A DNA stretch of 8,141 nucleotides from Flavobacteriales bacterium (GCA_024959975.1 JANXFM010000081.1:1-8141); one strand, 5' to 3'. Numbered from the stretch's first letter, positions 1-7,852 are shown. Notes: generated by a model not told the origin, from the sequence alone. A program made the numbers and translations.

Positions 1-6
1 CTTTAC

Positions 7-189
7 TTATTTAATTTCACGGTGAACCGTCATTTTTTTCAAAACGGGATTGTATTTCTTCAACTCCATACGATCTGGAGTATTCTTCTTGTTCTTAGTA
101 GTAATGTAACGAGACGCGCCTGGCTTACCAGATTTTCTGTGCTCTGTACACTCCAAGATTACCTGAACTCTATTACCTTTCTTTGCCAT
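7..189 (-). CDS. rpmG: 50S ribosomal protein L33
   Basis: This 60-residue protein is a structural component of the large ribosomal subunit. It starts MAKKGNRVQV and continues with the family core VILECTEH, the SRYITTKNKKNTPDRMELKKYNP block and the C-terminal LKKMTVHREIK, so it is full length. Only one Cys (Cys14) is present, so this is a zinc-independent form without the two CxxC pairs of zinc-binding L33. The ATG is preceded by a purine-rich AAGAAGAGAA stretch, and an exact TANNTTTG promoter box lies 23 bp upstream. In most Bacteroidota that I know, rpmB (L28) lies immediately upstream and a DUF4295 gene and ftsY lie downstream. The downstream side is outside the window. The upstream side here is lpxB after a 162-bp gap. 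The identification is very secure. Confidence 0.97.
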   Translation of the reverse strand: MAKKGNRVQVILECTEHRKSGKPGASRYITTKNKKNTPDRMELKKYNPVLKKMTVHREIK

Positions 190-211
190 TTCTCTTCTTT
201 TTATAAGGCTG

Positions 212-242
212 CAAATTTAATAACATTTCTGTTAGTACACAA
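212..242 (-). promoter_or_regulatory. Promoter of rpmG (Bacteroidota-type)
   Basis: On the minus strand TAAATTTG (212-219) matches the -7 consensus TANNTTTG exactly, and a TTG (240-242) sits 20 bp further upstream, within the 17-23 bp spacing described for flavobacterial promoters. Transcription would begin around 205, leaving a short leader of roughly 15 nt before the rpmG start at 189. This is inferred from the motif only. Confidence 0.6.
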
Positions 243-314
243 GCCCTACGGATTTAATCTCGTTTTTTTCATGCAGAAATAGTTCATCTAAAAGCTTTAC
301 CTGCTTCACGAGCC

Positions 315-348
315 CAAAAATAGATTAACTTTTACAACTAAAAAACAA
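315..348 (-). promoter_or_regulatory. Second promoter-like element between lpxB and rpmG
   Basis: TATTTTTG on the minus strand (315-322) is another exact TANNTTTG match, with TTG at 346-348 giving a 23-bp spacer, the upper end of the accepted range. It would give rpmG a leader of about 120 nt or start a small transcript. No convincing open reading frame lies between it and rpmG; the longest ATG frame I found there codes for about 13 residues. In AT-rich DNA such a match can arise by chance. Confidence 0.25.
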
Positions 349-351
349 GAA

Positions 352-1476
352 TCAATCTAAGGAATTCCCATTCTTTAAACCATTAACAATAGAATGTGCA
401 ACGCGTTCAGAAGCACCAACACCACCTAACAAAGCTCGTAAGGCTGCGTACTGTGTTTGCATTCTAGCAGCTCCTTCGGAAGATAACAACCTATCTAATT
501 CTGTTACCATATTAGAAACGGTCAGATCTTCCTGAATAAGCTCTTTAACAATCTCCTGATCGCTTATTAAATTCACCAAAGAGATGTATTTAATGTCAAC
601 TAAGACCTTCGCAATTTTGTACGAAAGCCAACTGGTTTGATAACAAACAACCTGAGGCACATTGAACAACGCTGTTTCCAGAGTCGCTGTTCCGGAACTT
701 ACCAGGGCTGCATCAGCCTCTTCAAACAATTGGTAGGTTTTATTAAATACCAGGGTAATATTTGACTCTTTTAGAAAACTTTGATAAAACGCTTCTCCTA
801 AAGACTCGACACCTGCAATCACAAAATCACATTGTGGAAACTGCTTTTCAACAGCAAGCATTTTAGAAAGCATCTTCTTTAACTCCTGAACCCTACTTCC
901 CGGTAAAAGAGCTACTAAGGGTCTTCCTCCTTTCTTCCACTGGTTTTCATCCGATCTGTGTTCCTTTCTGTAATTCGAAACGGCATCTAAAAGAGGATGT
1001 CCTAAATACTCCACTTCATAATCGTATTGAGCATAAAAATCTTTTTCGAAAGGAAGAATAGAATACAGCTTTGTCACATACTTCTTGATATCATAAACTC
1101 TATTCTTTTTCCAGGCCCACACTTGTGGAGAGATGTAATAATAAACAGGAATATTATGTGCCTTAGCAAATTTTGCAATGCGCATATTGAACCCGGGGTA
1201 GTCCACAAGGATCAATGCGTCAGGTTGATATTGGAGAATGTCCTTTTTACAGAATTTAATATTGCCCAGAATCACTCTTAAATTCATCAGCACCTCCAAA
1301 AAGCCCATAAAAGCCAGGTCTTTATAGTGTTTTACCAGTGTAGCACCTTGGGCTTGCATCAAGTCACCTCCCCAAGCACGCACGTCCATATCGGCATCCT
1401 TTTGCTTTAGATGACGCATCAAATTTGAGGCGTGTAAATCTCCTGAAGCCTCACCGGAAATTATGTAGTATTTCAT
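352..1476 (-). CDS. lpxB: Lipid-A-disaccharide synthase
   Basis: LpxB (glycosyltransferase family 19) joins UDP-2,3-diacylglucosamine to lipid X (2,3-diacylglucosamine 1-phosphate), forming the beta-1,6 lipid A disaccharide at the cytoplasmic face of the inner membrane. At 374 residues it has the usual family length. Visible landmarks in order are SGEASGDLHA at residues 7-16, VDYPGFN at 91-97 with the conserved Asp92, ISPQVWAW at 115-122, LLPGSR at 190-195, SGTATLE at 261-267 and VCYQTSWLSYKIAK from about 277. The start ATG overlaps the stop of the upstream Rid gene as ATGA, which supports both the start choice and translational coupling. It is the last gene of the surE cluster, and no clear terminator follows it, so some read-through toward rpmG is possible. 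The gene implies a Gram-negative outer membrane with lipid A. Confidence 0.97.
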   Translation of the reverse strand: MKYYIISGEASGDLHASNLMRHLKQKDADMDVRAWGGDLMQAQGATLVKHYKDLAFMGFLEVLMNLRVILGNIKFCKKDILQYQPDALILVDYPGFNMRIAKFAKAHNIPVYYYISPQVWAWKKNRVYDIKKYVTKLYSILPFEKDFYAQYDYEVEYLGHPLLDAVSNYRKEHRSDENQWKKGGRPLVALLPGSRVQELKKMLSKMLAVEKQFPQCDFVIAGVESLGEAFYQSFLKESNITLVFNKTYQLFEEADAALVSSGTATLETALFNVPQVVCYQTSWLSYKIAKVLVDIKYISLVNLISDQEIVKELIQEDLTVSNMVTELDRLLSSEGAARMQTQYAALRALLGGVGASERVAHSIVNGLKNGNSLD

Positions 1477-1859
1477 AATTCTTCCTTAATGGCTGTTGCC
1501 TCAATTTCGATTAATAAATCCGGATGAATTAATTTGGAAACCTCTACCAAAGTACAGGCCGGCATAATGTCTTCAAATAAATATGAATGCACTTTAGCCA
1601 CTGCTTCCCAAAGAGAAATATCAGTAATGAAAATTCGAGTTCGCACCACATCTTTTAAACTAAAATCAGCCTCAAGGAGTGTGTGTTCAATCTTTTTGAT
1701 GACATATTCTGTTTGAAGTGTAATGTCTCCTACTCCAATAACCTTATCACCTTCAGAAGCCGTCGTTCCCGAAACCTCGATGGTATTGCCTGTTTGAACC
1801 GCTCTTGAATAACCAAAAACTTCTTCCCACCTTGTATTTGAACTCCAATTTGTACGCAT
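1473..1859 (-). CDS. Rid (YjgF/YER057c/UK114) family protein lacking the RidA arginine
   Basis: This 128-residue protein has the Rid fold pattern: RWEEVFGYSRAV near the N-terminus, VSGTTA at 29-34, the central helix region around QTEYVIKKIEHTLLEADFSLKDVVRTRIFITD, and the terminal LVEVSKL...IEIEATAI. Canonical RidA is an imine/enamine deaminase that uses an Arg (Arg105 in E. coli, in the context PARSCVEV). The matching stretch here is PACTLVEV, so that Arg is replaced by Cys102; the Glu of IEIEA is kept. Rid subgroups without the Arg (Rid4-Rid7) are known and generally lack the RidA activity. The function is therefore unknown, although membership of the family is clear. The start abuts the stop of the 92-residue membrane protein and the end overlaps lpxB, so it belongs to the operon. 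Confidence 0.9.
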   Translation of the reverse strand: MRTNWSSNTRWEEVFGYSRAVQTGNTIEVSGTTASEGDKVIGVGDITLQTEYVIKKIEHTLLEADFSLKDVVRTRIFITDISLWEAVAKVHSYLFEDIMPACTLVEVSKLIHPDLLIEIEATAIKEEL

Positions 1860-2138
1860 TTAAAACTGTAGCATATTATGATGAACAATATACCAAATAG
1901 CCAAGACAAAAGTACTTAACAACATCCCTCTGCCCAACTTATCTTTCTTGTACTTGGTAAGCATCGTCCTAAACAACGGGAAATTAACAAATAGGGCTAT
2001 CACCTGCATGGTAGATTCTCTCAGAGGATTTTCATCCAAAACATGTTCTAACAATATTAAAAGGATGGCGTATGAAATTATGGGTACTACAGCACCAATA
2101 AACACACCTAACAACATATGATCTTTAAGCTTATCCAT
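1860..2138 (-). CDS. Small conserved-type membrane protein of unknown function
   Basis: The 92-residue product reads as an integral inner-membrane protein with about three hydrophobic segments, roughly residues 8-30, 43-56 and 71-85. These are separated by a short acidic loop (EHVLDENPLRES) and a strongly basic loop (KYKKDKLGR), which by the positive-inside rule should face the cytoplasm. I do not recognise a named family or any catalytic motif. The coding call rests on context: its ATG lies within the end of surE (8-bp overlap), and its stop codon is directly followed by the Rid start (TAAATG on the minus strand). From memory, a small membrane protein between surE and lpxB is common in flavobacteria, which would suggest a link to envelope or lipid A work, but that is inference only. 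Confidence 0.85.
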   Translation of the reverse strand: MDKLKDHMLLGVFIGAVVPIISYAILLILLEHVLDENPLRESTMQVIALFVNFPLFRTMLTKYKKDKLGRGMLLSTFVLAIWYIVHHNMLQF

Positions 2139-2907
2139 GATTCCAGGAATTTAATTGTTGAATAACGTGATGTGCTGTCACATCAAACATAACAGGAACC
2201 ACAGAAATATAATTATTCTCCAAAGCCCAAATATCGGTATCTTCACCCTTGTCGTAATTCACAAACTTACCGGTTAACCAATAATAGGTTTTTCCTTGAG
2301 GACTTATGCGTTCATCAAACTCTTCATGCCAGTTTCCATTTGCCTGTCGACAAATTCGAATCCCTTTAAATTCTTCTTTTTTCACATTCGGAATATTCAC
2401 ATTCAAACAAGTTCCTTTAGGTAAACTATTTTCCAAAACCTGCTTCGCAATTTTAATTACATATTCCTCACATTGAGAAAAATCTGCATCGTGTGAATAA
2501 TCAAGTAAAGAAAAGCCTATGGACGGAATTCCCTCAATAGCTCCTTCTACCGCAGCAGACATTGTCCCTGAGTACAACACATTAATCGAAGAATTAGAAC
2601 CATGATTAATTCCGGAAACACATAAATCCGGTCTCTTTGGAACTAATTTATTCATCGCTAATTTCACACAATCAACGGGGGTTCCCGAACAGGCATACTC
2701 AACCTGTTCTCCCTTATCAATATGAACTCTTTCAACGTGCAAGGTAGAATCTAATGTTATGGCATGCCCCATTCCCGACTGTGGCCCATCGGGAGCTACA
2801 ACGATAACATCACCCAATTTTTTCATTAAACGTATTAATGTACGAATTCCCGGAGCCGTAACTCCATCATCATTCACCACCAATATTAAAGGCTTTTTTT
2901 TATCCAT
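2131..2907 (-). CDS. surE: 5'/3'-nucleotidase SurE
   Basis: SurE is a metal-dependent phosphatase acting on nucleoside 5'- and 3'-monophosphates, linked in several bacteria to stationary-phase and stress survival. The 258-residue product has the full signature: NDDG at 12-15 (Asp13 and Asp14 as metal ligands), PQSG at 42-45 (Ser44), SGTPVDCVKLA at 74-84, SGINHGSN at 98-105 (Asn101 as metal ligand) and YSGTMSAAVEGA at 112-123. By comparison with Thermotoga SurE the Asp-Asp-Ser-Asn metal site is intact. It is the first gene of the cluster leading to lpxB. Its stop overlaps the start of the small membrane protein by 8 bp. A TANNTTTG box lies about 40 bp upstream of its ATG. Confidence 0.97.
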   Translation of the reverse strand: MDKKKPLILVVNDDGVTAPGIRTLIRLMKKLGDVIVVAPDGPQSGMGHAITLDSTLHVERVHIDKGEQVEYACSGTPVDCVKLAMNKLVPKRPDLCVSGINHGSNSSINVLYSGTMSAAVEGAIEGIPSIGFSLLDYSHDADFSQCEEYVIKIAKQVLENSLPKGTCLNVNIPNVKKEEFKGIRICRQANGNWHEEFDERISPQGKTYYWLTGKFVNYDKGEDTDIWALENNYISVVPVMFDVTAHHVIQQLNSWNHG

Positions 2908-2947
2908 ATACTAAAATAACAGTTTGTGATTGTCCGTTTATTTACAA

Positions 2948-2955
2948 CAAACTTA
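2948..2955 (-). promoter_or_regulatory. Probable -7 box of the surE operon promoter
   Basis: TAAGTTTG on the minus strand matches TANNTTTG exactly and would start transcription near 2942, giving a leader of about 35 nt before surE. No TTG is found at the expected 17-23 bp further upstream, so the -33 element is weak. A second near match (TATTTTAG, 2911-2918) lies too close to the ATG to serve. Confidence 0.4.
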
Positions 2956-3005
2956 TTAATTAAATACTAATACCTGATTGCTAAAAAAAGTCTTGCAGTC
3001 AAAAG

Positions 3006-3037
3006 AGTTTTAAGTTTTAAGTTCTAAGTTTTGAGTT
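3006..3037. repeat. Heptamer tandem repeat, AGTTTTA unit
   Basis: Four consecutive 7-bp units are seen: AGTTTTA, AGTTTTA, AGTTCTA and AGTTTTG, followed by a partial AGTT. It lies in noncoding DNA about 100 bp upstream of the surE start codon. The array is too short and degenerate to be called an origin or CRISPR. A second 7-bp array with an unrelated unit lies at 3901-3928. Confidence 0.8.
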
Positions 3038-3061
3038 ATCAATTAGTGATAAACAACACCC

Positions 3062-3085
3062 TTGTAGTCCCCTCGAGGGGGACAA
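3062..3085. repeat. GC-rich imperfect palindrome (REP-like)
   Basis: The core CCCCTCGAGGGG (3069-3080) is a perfect palindrome. The outer ends TTGT and ACAA also pair, with an unpaired AGT on the left against one G on the right. Such a GC island in an AT-rich intergenic region resembles dispersed intergenic palindromes. There is no T-run next to it, so it is a poor candidate for an intrinsic terminator. It is also too isolated to call a mobile element from one copy. Confidence 0.6.
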
Positions 3086-3140
3086 TTATTACTAAAACAA
3101 CATCTTTCTTAACTCCTGGCTGCTGAAAATCGGATTAACA

Positions 3141-3158
3141 ATAGTTTTACAAAACTAT
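3141..3158. promoter_or_regulatory. Perfect inverted repeat, possible operator of the zinc peptidase promoter
   Basis: ATAGTTTT and AAAACTAT are exact reverse complements separated by AC, and after one mismatch the symmetry resumes with AAC (3137-3139) against GTT (3160-3162). The centre is about 37 bp upstream of the -7 box at 3183-3190, so the element covers or abuts the -33 region. The length and symmetry suit a dimeric helix-turn-helix regulator. No regulator gene lies in the window, so its identity is unknown. Confidence 0.45.
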
Positions 3159-3182
3159 CGTTTTCATTTTAATCGCAATCCT

Positions 3183-3190
3183 TACATTTG
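3183..3190 (+). promoter_or_regulatory. -7 box of the zinc peptidase promoter
   Basis: TACATTTG matches TANNTTTG exactly. Transcription would start near 3197, about 12 nt before the ATG at 3209, which favours that ATG over the TTG codon at 3203. The -33 region has only a T-run (3161-3164) and no TTG at the usual spacing, so the promoter may depend on an activator or be weak. Confidence 0.5.
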
Positions 3191-3208
3191 TAAAAACTAA
3201 AATTGATT

Positions 3209-3895
3209 ATGATTATTTTATTCATTGCTTTTATGATTATTGGCTGGGCGGTTCAGTCCAAGCTCAAATCCAAGTTCAAAAAATACAGTGCCACACCTCT
3301 TTCTAGCGGAATGAGTGGAAAAGAAGTTGCTGAAAAAATGTTGACAGATCACGGAATTACTCAGGTACGTGTCATTAGCACTCCGGGTAAACTAACCGAC
3401 CACTACAACCCTAAAGACATGACGGTAAATTTAAGCCCTGAAGTCTATGAGGGAAGAAACATTTCTGCAGCTGCAGTTGCAGCACACGAATGTGGTCATG
3501 CCGTACAACACGCTACAGCATACAAGTGGTTGCAAATGCGTTCACAAATGGTTCCTGTAGTTTCCGTGAGCTCTAAAATGCTCAATTTCATTTTCCTTGC
3601 CGGGATGTTTGGAATGGGAATACTACACATCTTCACTATGGATATGGTTATTCTTGCGGTAATTTTCTTCCAAGCCATGATTACCCTGTTTAGTGTCATC
3701 ACACTTCCTGTAGAATACGATGCATCTCACAGAGCTATTGCATGGTTGGAACACGCTGACGTTGCGCAACAACATGAAATTGAAGGAGCTAACGATGCTT
3801 TAAAATGGGCAGCAAGAACTTATTTAGTAAGTGCAATAGCTGCCATTACATATTTGGCATACTATGTGTTAATGTTTTTAGGTAACAGAGATTAA
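3209..3895 (+). CDS. Membrane zinc metallopeptidase, YugP type (Zn_peptidase_2)
   Basis: The product is a 228-residue membrane-bound metallopeptidase of the PF04298 family, named after Bacillus subtilis YugP; its substrates are not known. Residues 93-97 form HECGH, an HExxH zinc site with Glu94 as general base. VEYDAS at 168-173 contains Glu169, the probable third zinc ligand. The family hallmark GKLTDHYNP is at 60-68. Hydrophobic segments fall at about residues 2-14, 123-143, 145-167 and 206-225, so the catalytic part is anchored at both ends. I chose ATG 3209; an in-frame TTG at 3203 would add only two residues and sits closer to the predicted transcript start. The gene is preceded by its own promoter and operator-like palindrome. 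It appears to be a single-gene unit, since it is followed by a repeat and no clear hairpin. Confidence 0.92.
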   Translation: MIILFIAFMIIGWAVQSKLKSKFKKYSATPLSSGMSGKEVAEKMLTDHGITQVRVISTPGKLTDHYNPKDMTVNLSPEVYEGRNISAAAVAAHECGHAVQHATAYKWLQMRSQMVPVVSVSSKMLNFIFLAGMFGMGILHIFTMDMVILAVIFFQAMITLFSVITLPVEYDASHRAIAWLEHADVAQQHEIEGANDALKWAARTYLVSAIAAITYLAYYVLMFLGNRD

Positions 3896-3900
3896 TATAG

Positions 3901-3928
3901 TTGTTGGTTGGCGGTTGGCGGTTGTTGG
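3901..3928. repeat. Heptamer tandem repeat, TTGGCGG/TTGTTGG units
   Basis: Four 7-bp units follow each other exactly: TTGTTGG, TTGGCGG, TTGGCGG and TTGTTGG. It begins 5 bp after the stop codon of the zinc peptidase. The strand asymmetry (G and T only, apart from C in two units) rules out a hairpin terminator. The 7-bp period equals that of the array at 3006-3037 although the unit differs. Confidence 0.8.
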
Positions 3929-4005
3929 AAAAACTTATCAATGCAAACTATTCTCGGAAATAAATTCATAAATGGAGATTAACGAAAACGTAGATTAGGA
4001 TTAGA

Positions 4006-6174
4006 ATGAAGATTAAATCAACCCTTTCTGTTCTAATCATTTTTTTTCTTGCCAAATCAGTAATTGCTCAAGAAAAAATGATACAACTCGAAGATATTTG
4101 GGCAAGTCGCACATTTTCTCCGGAATGGGTCTGGGGCATCAACTCCATGAATGATGGTCTATATTATTCATCTCTAAATTACGGAAAAGACAATGTGTAC
4201 GTAACAAAATACTCCTACGAAACAGGAGACTCTCTTTCCACCATCATAGATTCTAAAGATTTAGATGGGATTTCTTTTGAAGATTACAGTTTTAGTACCA
4301 ACGAGCAAAAAGTTTTACTTCCTACAGAAACAGAATCCATCTACCGGCATTCTACACGTTCAAAATATTACATCTACGATAGGGAAAGAAAAACAACACA
4401 AGTTTTATCTGAAGGCAAACAACGTTTGGCTCAATTCTCTCCGGACGCTTCAAAAGTTGCCTTTGTACGAGAAAATAACTTATTCATTAAAGACCTTACC
4501 GGCGATTCAGAAACGCAGGTGACTACAGATGGCGAACGAAATAAAATCATCAACGGAGCTACCGATTGGGTTTACGAAGAAGAATTTGCTTTTGACAAGG
4601 GTTTCCAATGGAATGCCTCAGGAACTAAAATTGCCTACTACAGATTTAATGAGGAAGCAGTACCGGAATTCAGCATGGATGTATTCTCTGAATTGTACCC
4701 GAGTCAACATCGTTTTAAATATCCTAAGGCGGGTGAAGCAAACGCTACCGTAGAAATTTTTATTTACGATTTAGCATTAAACAATACGATTGAAGCTAAT
4801 ATTGAAACGGAAACTGAATTTTACATTCCACGTATCAAATGGACCAAAGACGAAAATGTACTTTCCGTACAAAGAATGAATCGTCATCAAAATAATTTAG
4901 ACTTCATTTTGGTAAATGCAAATGACGGTTCTGCAAAAACCATTTTCACAGAAACTGATGAGGCTTATATTGACGTAACTGACAACCTCACGTTCTTAAA
5001 TGATGGCAAACACTTTGTGTGGACAAGTGAGAAATCGGGCTACAACCACATCTACCTCTACAATTTAAAAGGAAAACAAGTTCGTAAGATCACAAAAGGA
5101 GATTATGACATAACTGATTTCTATGGACTTGATGAAAACACGAACACCGTTTACTTTGCTTCGGCTGAACGAAGCCCATTGCACCGCGATGTATATTCTG
5201 TTCAATTAAACGGAAAAAACAAAACAATATTAACCAACAAGGTTGGAACAAACTCAGCTACATTTAGTTCAAACTACAAGTATTTCATCAACCAACATTC
5301 CGATGCAAACACACCCTATTACTTCAGTTTATTTGATGCTAAAGGAAATGAAGTTCGTAGCTTGAAAAACAATATTTCTTTAAACACAACCTTATCAGAA
5401 TACGCTTTAAGTCAAAAAGAATTCTTCAATTTTGAAACTTCGGAAGGTGTAAACCTTAACGGTTGGATGATGAAGCCTCACAACTTTGATCCAACTAAAG
5501 AATATCCGGTATTCATGTACTTATATGGTGGTCCCGGATCACAACAGGTAACCGATTCCTGGGGTGGGTCCAACTTCTTATGGTATCAAATGCTCACACA
5601 ACAAGGTTTTATTGTTGCTTGTATAGACAATCGTGGTACAGGGGCTCGTGGTACAGCGTTCAAAAAGTGTACCTACCAACAATTGGGAAAACTGGAAACA
5701 CAGGACCAAATTGAGGCAAACAGGTACTTAGCCGGTCTTCCGTATGTAGATGGTAAGAGAATCGGAATTTTCGGATGGAGCTACGGTGGATACATGTCAT
5801 CACTTTGTTTATTAAAAGGTGCCGAATACTTTAAAATGGCTATTGCTGTTGCTCCTGTAACCAATTGGCGTTACTACGATACCATTTATACAGAACGTTA
5901 CATGCGAACGCCACAAGAAAATGCTTCGGGATACGACGACAACTCTCCTATAAATCATGTAGAAAAGCTTAAAGGTGAATATTTATTGATACACGGTTCG
6001 GCAGACGACAATGTACATTATCAAAATACGATGGAAATGGCGAATGCTTTGGTAAATGCGAATAAACAATTTGACCTATTCATCTACCCGAACAAAAATC
6101 ATGGAATTTATGGAGGCTATACCCGTCTTCACTTATTCACAAAAATGACCAATTTCATCAAACAAAACTTATAG
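4006..6174 (+). CDS. dpp4: Secreted dipeptidyl peptidase IV (S9B serine peptidase)
   Basis: The enzyme removes N-terminal dipeptides, typically Xaa-Pro or Xaa-Ala, from peptides. It has 722 residues, the usual size for bacterial DPP IV. A signal peptide with a hydrophobic core at residues 7-16 probably ends at VIA21, leaving Gln22 as the mature N-terminus, so it acts in the periplasm or outside. The beta-propeller domain spans roughly residues 90-450 and contains DWVYEEE at 187-193; Glu192-Glu193 match the pair that grips the substrate amino terminus in human DPP4. The alpha/beta hydrolase domain follows: LYGGPG with oxyanion Tyr507, GWSYGGY with nucleophile Ser592, YTERYM, ADDN with Asp667 and Asn669, and NHG with His699. 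Spacing of Asp and His equals that of human DPP4, so the triad is intact. No good TANNTTTG box precedes it. The POT transporter gene follows after 52 bp without a terminator. Confidence 0.96.
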   Translation: MKIKSTLSVLIIFFLAKSVIAQEKMIQLEDIWASRTFSPEWVWGINSMNDGLYYSSLNYGKDNVYVTKYSYETGDSLSTIIDSKDLDGISFEDYSFSTNEQKVLLPTETESIYRHSTRSKYYIYDRERKTTQVLSEGKQRLAQFSPDASKVAFVRENNLFIKDLTGDSETQVTTDGERNKIINGATDWVYEEEFAFDKGFQWNASGTKIAYYRFNEEAVPEFSMDVFSELYPSQHRFKYPKAGEANATVEIFIYDLALNNTIEANIETETEFYIPRIKWTKDENVLSVQRMNRHQNNLDFILVNANDGSAKTIFTETDEAYIDVTDNLTFLNDGKHFVWTSEKSGYNHIYLYNLKGKQVRKITKGDYDITDFYGLDENTNTVYFASAERSPLHRDVYSVQLNGKNKTILTNKVGTNSATFSSNYKYFINQHSDANTPYYFSLFDAKGNEVRSLKNNISLNTTLSEYALSQKEFFNFETSEGVNLNGWMMKPHNFDPTKEYPVFMYLYGGPGSQQVTDSWGGSNFLWYQMLTQQGFIVACIDNRGTGARGTAFKKCTYQQLGKLETQDQIEANRYLAGLPYVDGKRIGIFGWSYGGYMSSLCLLKGAEYFKMAIAVAPVTNWRYYDTIYTERYMRTPQENASGYDDNSPINHVEKLKGEYLLIHGSADDNVHYQNTMEMANALVNANKQFDLFIYPNKNHGIYGGYTRLHLFTKMTNFIKQNL

Positions 6175-6226
6175 TCAATATTTTTTACTATTTATGAATA
6201 CTTACAATTTTTAAAAACAAACAACA

Positions 6227-7843
<1,617 letters not shown>

Positions 7844-7852
7844 ACCTATATC

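Larger units (their letters stand above)
2908..3208. other. Divergent intergenic region between surE and the zinc peptidase
   Basis: About 300 bp without a supported gene. From left to right it contains a probable surE promoter (2948-2955, minus), a heptamer tandem repeat (3006-3037), a GC-rich imperfect palindrome (3062-3085), a perfect AT-rich inverted repeat (3141-3158) and the -7 box of the peptidase promoter (3183-3190). I see no coding pattern, tRNA-like fold or riboswitch core in the remainder. Confidence 0.7.

Noticed and set aside
250..292. Tiny minus-strand reading frame (about 13 codons, MNYFCMKKTRLNP) between lpxB and rpmG
   Set aside because: It is too short, with no similarity I recognise and no run of regulatory codons, so a leader peptide cannot be supported.
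3062..3085. Intrinsic terminator reading of the GC-rich palindrome
   Set aside because: There is no T-run on either side, and neither flanking gene ends toward it, since surE and the zinc peptidase diverge from this region.
3203..3208. Alternative TTG start for the zinc peptidase, two codons upstream of the ATG
   Set aside because: The ATG at 3209 is a standard start and leaves a plausible short leader after the TACATTTG box; nothing favours the rarer TTG.
3496..3702. Minus-strand open frame of 68 codons inside the zinc peptidase gene
   Set aside because: It is a shadow of the plus-strand gene, whose family motifs HECGH and LTDHYNP establish the true frame.
3971..4015. Repeated GATTA words in front of and at the start of the dipeptidyl peptidase gene
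   Set aside because: The four copies (3977, 3993, 3999, 4011) have irregular spacing and the word is short and AT-rich, so chance is a sufficient explanation.
6189..6196. TATTTATG as a -7 box for the POT transporter gene
   Set aside because: It misses the conserved TTTG core by one base and has no TTG at the right spacing; co-transcription with the upstream peptidase is a simpler view.
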